Of a stretch of 64,000 nucleotides of DNA, positions 10,674 to 22,825 are shown one piece after another. Source of the DNA: Poecilobothrus nobilitatus (lineage: Eukaryota; Arthropoda; Insecta; Diptera; Dolichopodidae); NCBI GenBank assembly GCA_947095535.1, contig OX352774.1, forward strand, positions 247,157,825 through 247,221,824, read 5' to 3'. The position numbers and the translations under genes were made by a program. The notes beneath the pieces were generated by a model. It saw only the letters and a list, made by a program, of their open reading frames with translations, ran no database searches and was not told where the DNA came from. How positions within the stretch are numbered: the first letter of the stretch is position 1; the number at the start of each line of letters is the position of its first letter.

Positions 10674-13600
10674 CTGAAAGAAGGAGAATTTTTTAGTTCT
10701 TATTATAGGTGGTAAATATTAGTTTCAACAACAAGCCAATATTCTCTCAAACTGTAAGTGGTTTTTTTTTTATTAATACTTGTGGTTGTGGTTAAATAAA
10801 CCTGGCCTATATTAGATCTTAAAAGATGAAATTGATTCATTTCTCGAAATCTCCGCAATATCAGTAATGTAATCAGGGTTTTAACGTCACACTGTTTTAT
10901 TGTCAGAAATTTCAGAAGATTACAAAAGATGCAATAAATATGAAAAGGAAGAGAAATAAATGTATCAACTTTCGTCTGAATACCCGGCTCTTGCTTTAAA
11001 AAAGTTTTAGAAAAAGATAGTTTTAGAAGAAATGTTTTTTAAATAACATTTTTCATCTGTCCCAGCTAAATTTAATCGATATACAGTACTTTGTAATAAG
11101 CTCCCAATATAGCACAATGGGTTTAAAGTTTTCTAATTATGCATCTGCATCTGAATGAAGCCTTAATTAAAGCCTGCATCAGTATTAAGCCTTTAATGAA
11201 TCAAGCCTTAATTAAAGTAAAAATGATGTATAACTTAAAATATCCGAAAATATAATATTTTTTTAATCGGATATCTAAGTCTTACCTTAAATTTGGTTTT
11301 TTTTAAAATCATCTTTTCTGTATAACTCATTTGGAGGACACCTTATAAAAATAGTAAATACAAGTATGTATTAAATTAAAATATTCTTTTTATTTTAACA
11401 TGTTTAAATTCTCTAATAGACAAACTATTACAATTCCATTTTTTTTTTTTTTTTTTTTTGTTCCCTTTTGTATTTTTTGTTGTAAAACTTATGGACCATC
11501 AATAGTTTTTCTTTTACTTCGACAAGCTGAATAAAAGCTAAAAAAAAAAAAAACCATAAAAAAAATATATATATACATTTATGTTCTTAATTGTATCATT
11601 TAAGATTTCAAAAACATTTATAGGTACTATATATATTGTTTTATTTATCATACACTAATCGAATGTGATGTGAACAATCTGTAATTTTTTTTTTTTCTCT
11701 TTAAATTATTCAGTGATAATTAACTAAACTTTAAAACTTGTAAAAAATATATTAAATAGTATATTAGTAATAAAATTGGATTTTTAGTTGTTTAAGAAAA
11801 AATCTATTACAAGTGCAATTAGAATTAACTTTAAATAAAGTTTTTTTCAAGTGTTACTTAAGATACTTAATGACCATGTGAAGATAATTGAGAAAGTGAA
11901 GTGTTATATTAGTTCTGTTTCTAATTTTTTTTTTTTTTTTTTGAAAGTACGTAATAACAATAGTCATTTTTAAAAAAATTTATAATACATTTTAATTAGA
12001 GAGCAGAAAACCTAATAATTAAAATAAATGGGAATTTTTTTAAAAGACCGAAATGATGTTGAGCAGAACATTTTTTTTTTTTTGAAAATACAGTTTAGTT
12101 GAGATCAAATAAGTTTTTGGAATAATTTTTTTTATTTTGCTTATGCAATTTGATCCTTGTTCCATGTCATCCAGAAACTTGTTCAAAACAAAATTATTTT
12201 TAATTTAAATTTTGAAAATTAAATACACTTTCCATTTTTGGCTTTTTGGTATCCATAAAAAAACAAAAATAAAAACAAAAACCAAGAAAACTAATAATTT
12301 AGGAAATAAACAGATAAAACTATTAAGAAAATACAAATGAGAAATAGCCGTAATGTTGGGTGAAATAATATTTTTTGAATTATAAACTGAAAATATATGA
12401 ATTGAATGTAATTTTTACTACAAAATTTAAATTATTTTATTTTAAGATACTTTAAAAACCGAATTTGTTTTTCAATTACCTTGAAACAAATCCATTTTTC
12501 CTTAAGGATATTTCAATAAATTGATTTTCTTAGATTTTCAGCAAATTTTTACATATTTCTTAACTAGAACATTTTTCTTATAATTCAATATTATTTTTAG
12601 TTTTTTTTTAACATTTTTTCCAATATTATACAAAAAAAAAAAAAAAAAAAATTCTAATAAATTACAAATTTCTCATTAAAAAAAAAAAAAAATTAATGTG
12701 GCTTTTATTCTTTGAAATAAATTTTCCGAATATTAATGTTTTATGAAGATATTAAAAAATTTACAGATGATATTTAAAATGTTTAGAAAATTGTTAATTT
12801 GATGATATGTTAAATTAATTGCTTGCAAAAATTCATTATTTAATTCCATAGAAAAAGCAAAACAATTATTTATTATAAAATGTTGAAAACGAGATATAAT
12901 TTGGCAAGAGCATTAAAAGAATTTTACAGAGAATTGAACTTTTGTGCTGCCATTTATAAATTTTCCATTCTTCGAATTTTAATATTAATCCGAAATAATT
13001 TTTTTTTTTGTATTTTTACTTCTTCAAAAATAACAACATTTGAAGTTGACTTTTGTACTTTTACTTCTTCAAAAATAACATTTCAAGATGACACTTATAG
13101 AAATTGACAAGTACTTGTCTAAAATGTTCTGATAGCATCAAAATTCTTTTAATATATGTATTAAGTATTACAATGAAACTATCATTTACTATTGAATAGA
13201 ATAATATACAGTATAAAATTGAAACCGTCATTCAAACTAATGATGGCCCAAATAATAAAAAAAAAATGTAATAAAAAAAAAGAAAACAAAAACTATTTCG
13301 TAAAAAAAATTTTTTTCTTTTAATTTCTTTTTTATTTTTTGCCTTTCCATTTTAATATGAATATGAAATTTTTTAAATTGCTTGTCATAAAGAAAATGGT
13401 TTTCATATTGTTCATTTAGTTTTTCATTTTATCTTTGTATACTTTCTATTTTCATCTATTTTTTTTTTTCATGTTGTGATTTTTTTTATTAAAGTTTTTG
13501 TTAAAAAAAAAAAAAAAAAAAACAAAGATATTAAAACATTTAATCTGATGTTATCTATAGAGTTATAAAAAGACAAAAAAATAAAAAAATAAGCAAGAAA

Positions 13601-13950
13601 AGGTTGTAAGAAAAATGCTATGAAATTAAATAGTTTAAAAATTATATACCTACATATTTACACATAAATACAGTGATCCACATATAAAAATGTATGTTGT
13701 ATTAATTGTAGATTTAACACTTAAATACTTACAAAGAAGGCAACTATAGTTAATTCATAACAATATCAATTTATTTCATTAGCTCAAAAATAAACAATTT
13801 TGGAGAAGTTTTAATAAAAGAAAAGATTTTAACAAAAGAAAAGGTTGGTGCGGATTCCAATTTAACACCACTTAAAGTTTCAACATTAGAAAATAACTTA
13901 TCAAAAGGATAAGAATAATATGATGAGGTTTAAAACGTCATTTACATATT
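10674..13950. other. No gene seen; partly coding-like patch next to the exon candidate, then A/T-rich DNA
   Basis: From 10740 to 11000 the minus strand is more mixed in base composition and has partial open frames with stops. From 11250 on the DNA is low-complexity with long poly(T)/(A) runs. Near 13009-13081 a segment containing ACTTCTTCAAAAATAACA occurs twice. An open frame at 12880-13107 (+) runs through this duplication and resembles nothing known to me. Confidence 0.5.
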
Positions 13951-14140
13951 TTCATCAATATTCGTGTTCCAATCCAAGTGATTAGTGCGAGCGTTACGAA
14001 ATTCGATTTCAAAAATTTAAAATTATAATCCCAAATTTCAAAATCGCATAACTGCAACATTCTACAATTGGAAATTTTCAATGTAAATAAATAATAAATG
14101 AGAAAATTGTCAGTCATTCATTCGAATTGTCAATCTTTTA

Positions 14141-14676
14141 GGGTACGTTCAAATGGGATGCATGCCTCTGGATGCAAAACATATTTCGGTTAGACTTCGG
14201 GTACTCTTCGGAAATATTAACGAATATATTGCATTCAATAAGCATCCGTTTGTTCATAAGCTGCACGTAAGCGGCAATATTTAATTTTGACATATTTTGC
14301 TCTGTAAATTTAATTTTTTTTATTGTTTTGACATTATTACAAGGCGATTACTTTGAATTTTAAATTAAGAAATTAAGCACGTAATATGTATATATTGTTT
14401 TTATTTTATCAATTTTTTTTTTATTTTAAACAAAAAAAAACAATTTTTTGTTTTGTTTAATTTTTTAAAATTTTAAACAAAACACAAAAAAAAAAACGCA
14501 ATAAAAAACAAATATTTGACGTTCGAATAATATGCATCTTGTTAGCATCTTACAGCGGATTAAAAGATTTTTGCTTCTTAAATGTGCGAAAGGAGGAGCA
14601 TGTCATAAATACGATATATATTTTCAACCAATCAAAATCTTGCATCCACAGGTATGCATCCCAGGTGAACGTACCC
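14141..14676. mobile_element. PIF/Harbinger-like MITE with 37-bp terminal inverted repeats
   Basis: The left end GGGTACGTTCA... (14141-14177) matches the reverse complement of the right end (14640-14676) at 33 of 37 positions by my alignment. The element is flanked by TTA on both sides, a 3-bp duplication of the TWA kind that PIF/Harbinger transposases generate. The 536-bp interior has no coding capacity, so this is a non-autonomous Tourist-type element. The terminal GGG also fits that superfamily. Confidence 0.8.
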
Positions 14677-14699
14677 TTATTGTTTTTATTATACTTGTA

Positions 14700-15145
14700 A
14701 GAAAATGATTGGCGAGACTTTAGAGTTGGTTACAAAATCAGAGTTTCAATAATTTTTGTAGTGGTGGTTTGGAGGCGGCAGCCCCTCTTTCTCAAATTCT
14801 TTAATGTTAAAATATGTATGTAAAATAAATAATTATGAAAGGCTTTGGAATTGGAATCAGAGTGTCAATAGGTTTACAAAATCAGGGTTTCAATAGTTTG
14901 TTTAGCAGGGGTTTATATTTATTATAATATAATATTTCTTTAATGTTAAAATATGTAAATGTAAAAAAAATTGTAGTTTTCAGATTTGGTTAAATAATCA
15001 TGATTTCAATAATTTGTTAAGCGAAAGTTTGAAGGCAATAAACCCAATATTTTAAATTCTTTGATGTTGAAATATGTATGTAAAAAAATAAATATTATAA
15101 GAATTTGAGAGTTGGTTGCAATATCAGTGTTATACCCAGAATTTA
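14700..15145 (+). repeat. Degenerate tandem repeat, about 120-140 bp units
   Basis: Phrases such as TTTAATGTTAAAATATGTA recur near 14800, 14940 and 15061, and AGTTGGTTACAAAATCAG followed by GTTTCAATA recurs near 14725, 14868 and 14990. Units have diverged and differ in length. The array starts just after the MITE at 14141-14676. Confidence 0.55.
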
Positions 15146-17640
15146 TTTCGAATAAATATAATAATATGTTTTTAGATGTTTTCTATTCAAGTTTTTTTGT
15201 GGTTCTCCCAATTAGTACTTCAATGAGCAACAATAAAATATCGAAATTTGAGATTTTTTTATAAAATAAAAATTTTTGGGATTTTGTGATTTTGTGTTTG
15301 GAACTTTGTGATTGGGATTTTGAGACATTAAATTTCGTACTCAACCCATGATTAGTTACTTTTACTTAATAATGGACAATTGTGAAAGCTAAATGCTAAT
15401 AACCCACTCATTCAATATACAAAATAATTAACAGCGTTTAATAAATAGAAGCTTTTATCTATAGGATCAACAGTTTTAAATTCAATTGTCTGTAACGTGA
15501 TTTTTGATTTAAAATGATATAAATTAATTAATTTTGGAATAGAAAATTTTTGAATTAATCTGATTTCCGTAAAATATTGTTTGGTTATAGGAAAAAATAA
15601 TCAGTTTTTTATTTACAATATTGTGAGTCACTGTAGGATGCATATTAATAATTTTATAAATCGAGTAAATATAAATTACAGTAAAACAAAATAGAGCAAA
15701 CATATCATGTCATAAACAAAACGCCACATGAAGTGTTTTTTCTTATAAGTAGTATATTTTCATACAACCCACACTCTCTCAATAGAGCGCCACAATTTCT
15801 ACTAAAAATTGAACTGAATCAAATTAATTTAAATTAAACTGAATCAATTTTTTTTTTTTTAATATATATATAGCAAAAAAATTCCAATTATTTCAAAAAA
15901 TCCACTTGTTCAACGTTTGATTTCAGAAATAAAAAAAGAGAATTTTAACGGAAGGCAGTTTCGGTTGGTTTTTTTTTTAAATAAAAATATCCAAATATAT
16001 TTTTATGACTAATTATGTAAGTAATTTCAATTGAAGTTAAAAAACAAAATGAATTTTAATTTAAATTAATTTTTTTTTATTTTCTTTTATTTCATTCTTT
16101 TTAAGTGATTTAAATTTTTTTTTAAATTAAATTTAAAATAATGAAAATACGCATATTATGGAGTATAAAAGTATTAAAGTAATAATAACAATCTGACCTA
16201 TAATAAACATTTTTCGCAATATTCAGACAAAATAAACCTATAAAAATTTGCTAATTGTCGAATAATAAAAAAAAAAAATAAACAAAAATAACAAAAAATT
16301 AAGAGAAATATACAACAATGCAAGAAAAAATTCAAAAATTTCTATGCAATGATGTCACACTTTAAAGAAAACAATTTTAAAGGAAGACAATATAATAAAT
16401 AACAAAACTTCAAAATTCCTCAAACAGATGTAATTCATTTGATTAAATTTTTAAAGTAATCAAATAAAAAAGAAAAAAAAAAACAAAACAGAAGATAAAA
16501 AAATATTCTAATTTAAATTAATTTAAAGTTCACTTAAATTACTTATTTATTTATTTTTAAAAAACATATAATAGAATTACAGTATTACATACGTATATAA
16601 AATTATATTTATACATTTAAATGACAAACATGTAAGAAATTAAGATAATTAAATATATTTCATGAAAAATTTATAACATGAATGATTAATTCATTTGAGA
16701 ATTTAATATTTCGTCCCTGTAGGTATGCAATATTGGGTTTAAAAGTATTTTTGATAGATTCAAAAATATTTCGAAACTAGACTATAATATTTTAAGATTA
16801 AATTATTAACTGGATATATTTTTCATTTTTTTTTTTACTTACAAACTTCTTTATTGTATTGGTAAACTTTTTTTTACGATACAATAAAGAAGACTTATGG
16901 TGGATTCATTTCTTCGGATAAAAGTTCTTAATTAGGTACTCATGGGCAGACATGAAATATTTTTATATGAAATTTTAAATTATTTCATTTTTCAAAAAAA
17001 TTCGGAACTCCCTTCAAAAAGTTGTTTGAACTTGAACTTTTAGTTCGGAACTCCTTTTTTTTTTCTGTGACATATAAGTATTGACGTTTTTATTATATTT
17101 GGAAAAATTTGGGTAAACTCGAAGAATAAAAATAATAATAAAATAAAAAATTTTTTTGTTTGGTAAACATTTTCTCAAGCAATGAATCATCGGAGAGAGA
17201 ATTCTTATCTAAAAAAAAAAAGTGCGGTAGAAATTTTCCGAAGCAATGAATCTTCTAAATAGAAAATTAATATAAATAAAATAAACTAAGAATAATTTTC
17301 AACATGATTTTGTAAAAATCTACCTTTAAAAAACAACAAAAATTTCGAAGAAGGGATCTTGCTGAATCAGATCCCATTATGGATTAAGAAATGAAATGCA
17401 TGTTCAGTTTTTGAACAAGTTGAAACCATATTCCAAAAAATATATGTATATTTTGAAAAAGGGGGTCTTGCTGACTCAGAACCCATATGGTGCATTGTTA
17501 CAATTACAGTTTCTAGTCAATGTCTGCAGATATTTAATTACAGAAGGAAAGTCACCGAAAAAAAAGTAATTTTTCTTAACAAATCCTTCTTGATATCAAA
17601 TTTATAATAGTATTACGCTTAAGAATCCTTTCTTTTAATA
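15146..17640. other. No gene seen; A/T-rich DNA with local direct duplications
   Basis: Short imperfect duplications occur around 16980-17470: CGGAACTCC twice, AGCAATGAATC twice, and TCTTGCTGA(A/C)TCAGA twice. A 14-bp perfect hairpin at 16846-16892 is listed separately. No coding region is supported. Confidence 0.5.
16846..16892. repeat. Perfect 14-bp inverted repeat (hairpin)
   Basis: CTTCTTTATTGTAT at 16846-16859 is exactly complementary to ATACAATAAAGAAG at 16879-16892, with a 19-base A/T loop. The function is unknown; it may be an old fold-back remnant. Confidence 0.6.
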
Positions 17641-17659
17641 TTGTATTTAAATTTATTTA

Positions 17660-17900
17660 TTTATTTATATTCAGGTATCGTGGTACATAATTGGACAGGT
17701 AGCTATAACCCCTGTTTCCTGGTAGGAATGTGGGGTGTACGTGATATTATGATATATAAAGTATTTACATATTGCGATATATGAATATTTTTTTTTTTAT
17801 ATTATAATTATTGTACCCAGCAGGGTATCGAACCCGAGACCTCTCATTCCCTTATGAATGAGAAGCGGTACGTCAACCACTGCACCAATGGCGGGATAAT
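17660..17900 (-). mobile_element. tRNA-related SINE-like sequence of a second type
   Basis: On the minus strand, CCATTGGTGCAGTGGTT (box A-like) is followed about 55 bases on by CGGGTTCGATACCC (box B). The tRNA-like part lies at about 17815-17897. A canonical cloverleaf does not close: the acceptor arms do not pair and the anticodon arm CTCATTC/GAATGAG leaves a six-base loop. I therefore call it a tRNA-derived repeat and not a tRNA gene. The non-tRNA part would lie toward 17660. It is different in sequence from the five-copy SINE elsewhere in the window. Confidence 0.5.
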
Positions 17901-20900
17901 ATTTAAATAATTTGATACATAAAATCAAAACAAATTTTAAAAATTTTTACATTTTCATATAAAGTTCCAACATCTTATAAAAAGTTCCAGTTTTTTATTA
18001 TTATAAATATAATCCAACTTTAAAATTTAATTCAAATAAGGTTTTATATAAGTTTTTTTTTTTTTTTGACTATAAGTAACAAAAATAAAAGATAATAAAA
18101 TAAAATAATTAAAAAAAATTATTAAACAAATCTAATGCTATAATTTAACCAATTGTAAAATATTAATTTTATACAATGAATCCAATTAGGCACAAAAAAA
18201 AAATTTGAAATGTAAGAAACAAAGAACAGAAACAAAAAACTTAACAATCTCAAAGACTTTTGAAATAAAAAAAAAAATAAAAAAAAACTACTTATTAAAA
18301 ATATAAGTTCTCAAGATCCATATTTTGACCTTTTCTCACATTTTTAACTTTAAATAAAATAAATAAATTAATTGGATTACATAAGAACTTAATTAAATTT
18401 AACAGGAAAAGCAAAAAAAAAAAAAAAAATTAAATAAAATTCATTTCAATTAAAAATATTAATTTTGTTTTTTAATTTTTTTGGTTTTTTTTTGATACTG
18501 ATTACATTGAAAGCATTTTTAGTTGATTAAGTACTAAATTATGCCATTTTTATTTATTTATTTTTTTTTTTTTTTAATTTTTATTTTTTCAGCAATTAAA
18601 TTAAATTAAATTTTTATTTTTTTTGATTAATTGAAATTTTTATTATTTTCGATTTTATCAAAATGTTATGATTATGCAATTCAAAAATAAAAATAAACAA
18701 AAAAATTTAATTTAATTTTTTTAAATTTAATTATTCGTATAAATTATGCAATAAAAAAACAAATTAATAAATATTAAATTACTTTCAAAAAAATTAAAAA
18801 AAAATTAAAAAATTTTAAAACAATGTTTTCAAGACAATTTAAGTCAAGTGGAAATAAAAAGAAAAAATAATATTTTTTATTTTTAAAATTTTAAAATATC
18901 ATTTTATAGCAAATTCATAAAACTTAATAAAAAAAATAATAAAACTGTCTTAATTCTACCATTTATACATTATTTACAAATCATTAAATTTTATAACTCA
19001 TTTATTTTAATTTATTTTAAATTTTATATATATTATATTATGTTTATTGCAAACACGTCCTGACATTGTATATAAAATTCATTCGAAACTGTCAAAATGT
19101 TTCTATACATTTCAAATCTTCTATATGTTAATAGATTCCTTTTGAGTTCAACGTCTGGATTATGATGAAAATATTTGTTTTTTTTTTTTTTTTTTTTTTT
19201 TTTTTGACATAAAATCAAAAACAACTTTTAAATTGTCTTTTAGTTAGCAAAAATTTGCTATGAACCTTTGTTTTTTTGGCAAAAATTTATAACAAAAAAA
19301 TAAACAAAGAAAAAGGATTCTATTCATATGTACTTCCATATTTGCTTTTAATGTGGTAAAATAAGAAAAAAGAGTAAAACAAACTTTGATTTACTCTTTT
19401 TTTTTTTTTTGTCATACGAAATTAACTTCTACATATATATATTAAACACTATTAAAAAGGTTAAATTAAAATTTTTTTTTATAAGCATAAATACACCTTA
19501 CGCGTATTTGTAGATTAGGTTCTAAGAAGAATAGAAAAATTTCAAAAATTTCTTTTTTTCTATTCACACTTAAGATTATCTATAATGAGTACATATCTTT
19601 TTATTTTAGTTTTTTCTAAGCTGTACAAAAAAATAATGAAAGGCATTAATTAGTATAAAGTAGAAAGTGTCTTTGGTTGCAAAACCAAAACGAACAACCC
19701 TGCATTTCTTACATTTGTAAATTCTACAAAAAAAAAAAAATTGAAGGCCTTGACAAATTTTTTTACAAAACGAATTTTTTTTTTTCCTGTATGCACTTAA
19801 ATTTAGAAACTGAAAAGTGGTATAAAAAGAAAGCATTTAAAATATTCCACTCTGTCGAATCTTCTATAATTAAATTATTTAATACTCTTCAGAATTTTCT
19901 TTTCAGAAAAAAAAAGAAAAAAAAAAATGATAAAACTAGTTTGGCACATTAAAATCAATTGTATTCAACTAACGCGCGCGTTTTTTTCCCCCCTCTTCAT
20001 TTTTCAACTCATTTAATGTTCAATTTAATCAAAGTGCAGAATGCAATCATCGTTTTTTTACATTTTTTTTTTACAAAAAACAGTAAAGAAAAAAAAAAAT
20101 ATATAATTTGATGAAAATCTTAAATATTTTAATGGTTTATAATTTTCCACAGGGAAGAACCATTATAATATTTTTGAAATTGATTTTTAACGAAAAAAAT
20201 TTCTTTAATGGAATTGAAACAATAAACTTTGAACGTATAACTTTAACAGTGTATATATGTACGAATATATATACTTCTTGATTTGTTTTTTTTTTTTGGT
20301 GTTTTTGGTTTTGTGTATTGCTGGTAACCATAAGACCAAGTCAAGTTTTTTTTTTTTTTATTTATACCTATATATTTATATAATAAATCAATTTATTTGT
20401 ACAGGGCATTCATAATAATGTTTTTTGTTTTTGTTTTTTTTTTTTATAGTTCTTTAGTTTTGTAGTTTAGTTCCAAAACTAATATACAACAACCCCGAAC
20501 CACAGCAATAAACAATAAAAGCAATAAGTACAACATTTCTTTTTTTTGGGTATTATATTCTTAATTTAGAGAAAAATACATGAAAATCAGTACAAAAGTT
20601 ATTGAAAGGATTATGGAAATGAAGTATGTATATATATATATATAGAAGAAAAAAAACAATATTCTTTTTATAGTTATATATATATGTATATATATTTATA
20701 TATTATGTATTTATAAAAGTTACAATTACATTTAAAAGCTATCAGAAACAGTTATAATATAATGAATATATAGCATTTTTGGGGGAAATCATATCATATT
20801 CCATATGGAATAAATTAAATGTTTGTATATTTGTATGATTGAATAAAATTTAGTTTGATTGATTAGATATATTCATGCTAATGTAGATTTTTTTTATTTT

Positions 20901-21536
20901 TTGTTTTTTGGTATTTATTACATGTTTTTGTTTGTTTTTCTTTTTTTCATTATTTTTTTTTTTGTTTTATTTTATATTTTTGATATTCACTTGAACTATT
21001 TTAAGAATATAATATCTACATATATTTTGAATCTTTGAATTTCATTTAAAATGAATCTTGATATAATTTGTATTTGACTGTAAAATGATTTGATCCTGAT
21101 TAAATTGATTTGTTTTATATTTTTTCTTTTATAAATGATTTTTTAGTCCTTTTTGATTCAAGTATTGGTAGTTTAAAAGAATAAAATTGAATATAAAACA
21201 TAAATCCTATAAGGGTTTTTTTTTTTTTTGTGTATATAGTTGACATTAAGTATTGTAGAAACCTTCTTCTACTCTAATATTTTAATTTAGTTAAACATTT
21301 AATATTGAAAAAAAAGAATATTTTATCTAAGTAATGGATTTTTTTAGAAATATTACAGGTTTAGATAATCGGAAGAGGTAATATCACTACGTCCTAAATA
21401 GAAGAAGAAGAATTGGGAATTGGAGAGAAATACAGGAATGTAAATTGAATACGAACCAGTAAAGATGTTTTTTTTTTGCAAAAGTTGCAAATTATAACAA
21501 GTAAAAATATCAGTAAGTCGATGCAACCGACTTATT
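17901..21536. other. No gene seen; extreme low-complexity DNA
   Basis: The stretch consists of poly(A)/(T) tracts (for example 19173-19205), TA-rich microsatellites near 20630-20700 and a short ACGCGCGCG patch at 19971-19980. Open frames are artefacts of homopolymers. Nothing else is recognised. Confidence 0.6.
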
Positions 21537-22825
21537 TATACCCTACACCTAAAAAATTCAAATTAAATTAAAAATCCATAAGTTATTTTAGTTAGGTATT
21601 TAATACAAGCTAAAAAAAATAAATGCTGTTACAACCTTTGTACAAAATTTCAGGTTTCTATCTTTATTAAATTCGAAAATATGATTGTTAGGTCTCGGGA
21701 AGTGTGTGAAGGCACGCGGACCACCACCCCAATTCATCTCAAATTTTAGAGACATCAACAGGGTAGAACATTATATCAAATTTCAAGTTTATATATTTAT
21801 TAATTTCGAAGATATGCTTGTTTGGTCTTACGAGTTGTTTGGCAGATACCCGAACAACCATTCTAATTCATCTTAAATTTTTGGACAAATGAGGGATTCA
21901 GGAAACAACACCCTAGTACCAAATTTGAAGTTTCTGTCTTTATTAATTTCGAAGATATGCTTGTTCGGTTTTGGGAGTTGTATGGGAGGTACCCGAACGA
22001 CCACTCCAATTCCTCTCAAATTTTAGACAAATCAGGGATTTAGGAAACAGCACCCTCGTATCAAAGTTGAAGTTCCTATCTTTATTAATTTCAAAGATAT
22101 GCATGTTCTGTTTTGGGAGTTGTATGGGAGGTACCCGAACAGCTTCACCAATTCATCTCAAATTTTGGACAAATCAGGGATTCAAGAAACAACACCCTAA
22201 TACCAAATTTGAAGTTTCTGCCTTTATTAATTTCGAAGATATGCTTGTTCGGTTTTGGGAGTTGTATGGGAGGTACCCGAACGACCACTCCAATTTCTCT
22301 CAAATTTTAGACAAATCAGGGATTTAGGAAACAGCACCCTCCTATCAAATTTGAAGTTCCTATCTTTATTAATTTCGAAGATATGCATGTTCGGTTTTGG
22401 GAGTTGTATGGGAGGTACCCGAACAACCACTCCACTTCATCTCAAATTTTGGGGATATCAGGGATTCAGAAAAACACACCCTCGTACAAAATTTTAAGTT
22501 TCTATCTTTATTAATTTCGAAAATATGCGTATTAGGTTTTGGAAGTTGTATGGGAGGTACTCGAACGCATGGTCTGATTTCGCCCATTTACAATCCCCGC
22601 CTTACCTTAGTCATTGTTAACCTACAGTATAAATTTCATCAAGATAGCGTCATTATTTTTTGAGTTATCGTGCGTACGGACGGACGGACGGACATCGCTA
22701 AATCGACTCCGGCGGTGATCCTGATTCAGAATATATATACATGTCTATACCTAACTCGCTTCCTTTTGGTGGTTACAAACACCATACCAAAGTTAATATA
22801 CCCTATACTTAATGTGTAGGGTATA
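21537..22825 (+). mobile_element. Non-autonomous element with TATACCCTACAC termini and internal minisatellite
   Basis: TATACCCTACAC at 21537-21548 is repeated inverted as GTGTAGGGTATA at 22814-22825, and the body between contains a tandem array (listed separately). Near the right end are GTACGGACGGACGGACGG (22673-22690), CTAAATCGACTC and CGCTTCC. Similar strings, as I remember them, are common in dispersed dipteran repeats ending in GGGTATAA. Just outside the left end AAGTCG/CGACTT forms a small hairpin (21513-21533), so the true left border may lie some bases upstream. No coding frame is credible. Confidence 0.6.
21620..22570 (+). repeat. 142-bp minisatellite, about seven units, in dimeric order
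   Basis: The phrase TTTTGGGAGTTGTATGGGAG recurs at an exact 142-bp spacing: the TTGG start is at 21971, 22113, 22255, 22397 and 22539. Two more diverged units begin near 21694 and 21828. Units alternate between two versions. One has CAACACCCTAGTACC-like text followed by ATGCTTGTTCGG; the other has CAGCACCCTCGTATC followed by ATGCATGTTC. Because 142 is not a multiple of three, the open frames here shift with every unit and are not genes. Confidence 0.85.

Noticed and set aside
17815..17897. A tRNA gene on the minus strand
   Set aside because: Box A and box B are present, but the acceptor stem does not pair and the anticodon loop has the wrong size.
21971..22663. Several overlapping open frames (80-118 codons) on both strands
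   Set aside because: They are read through the 142-bp minisatellite; the unit is not a multiple of three, so the same DNA is read in changing frames. Not genes.
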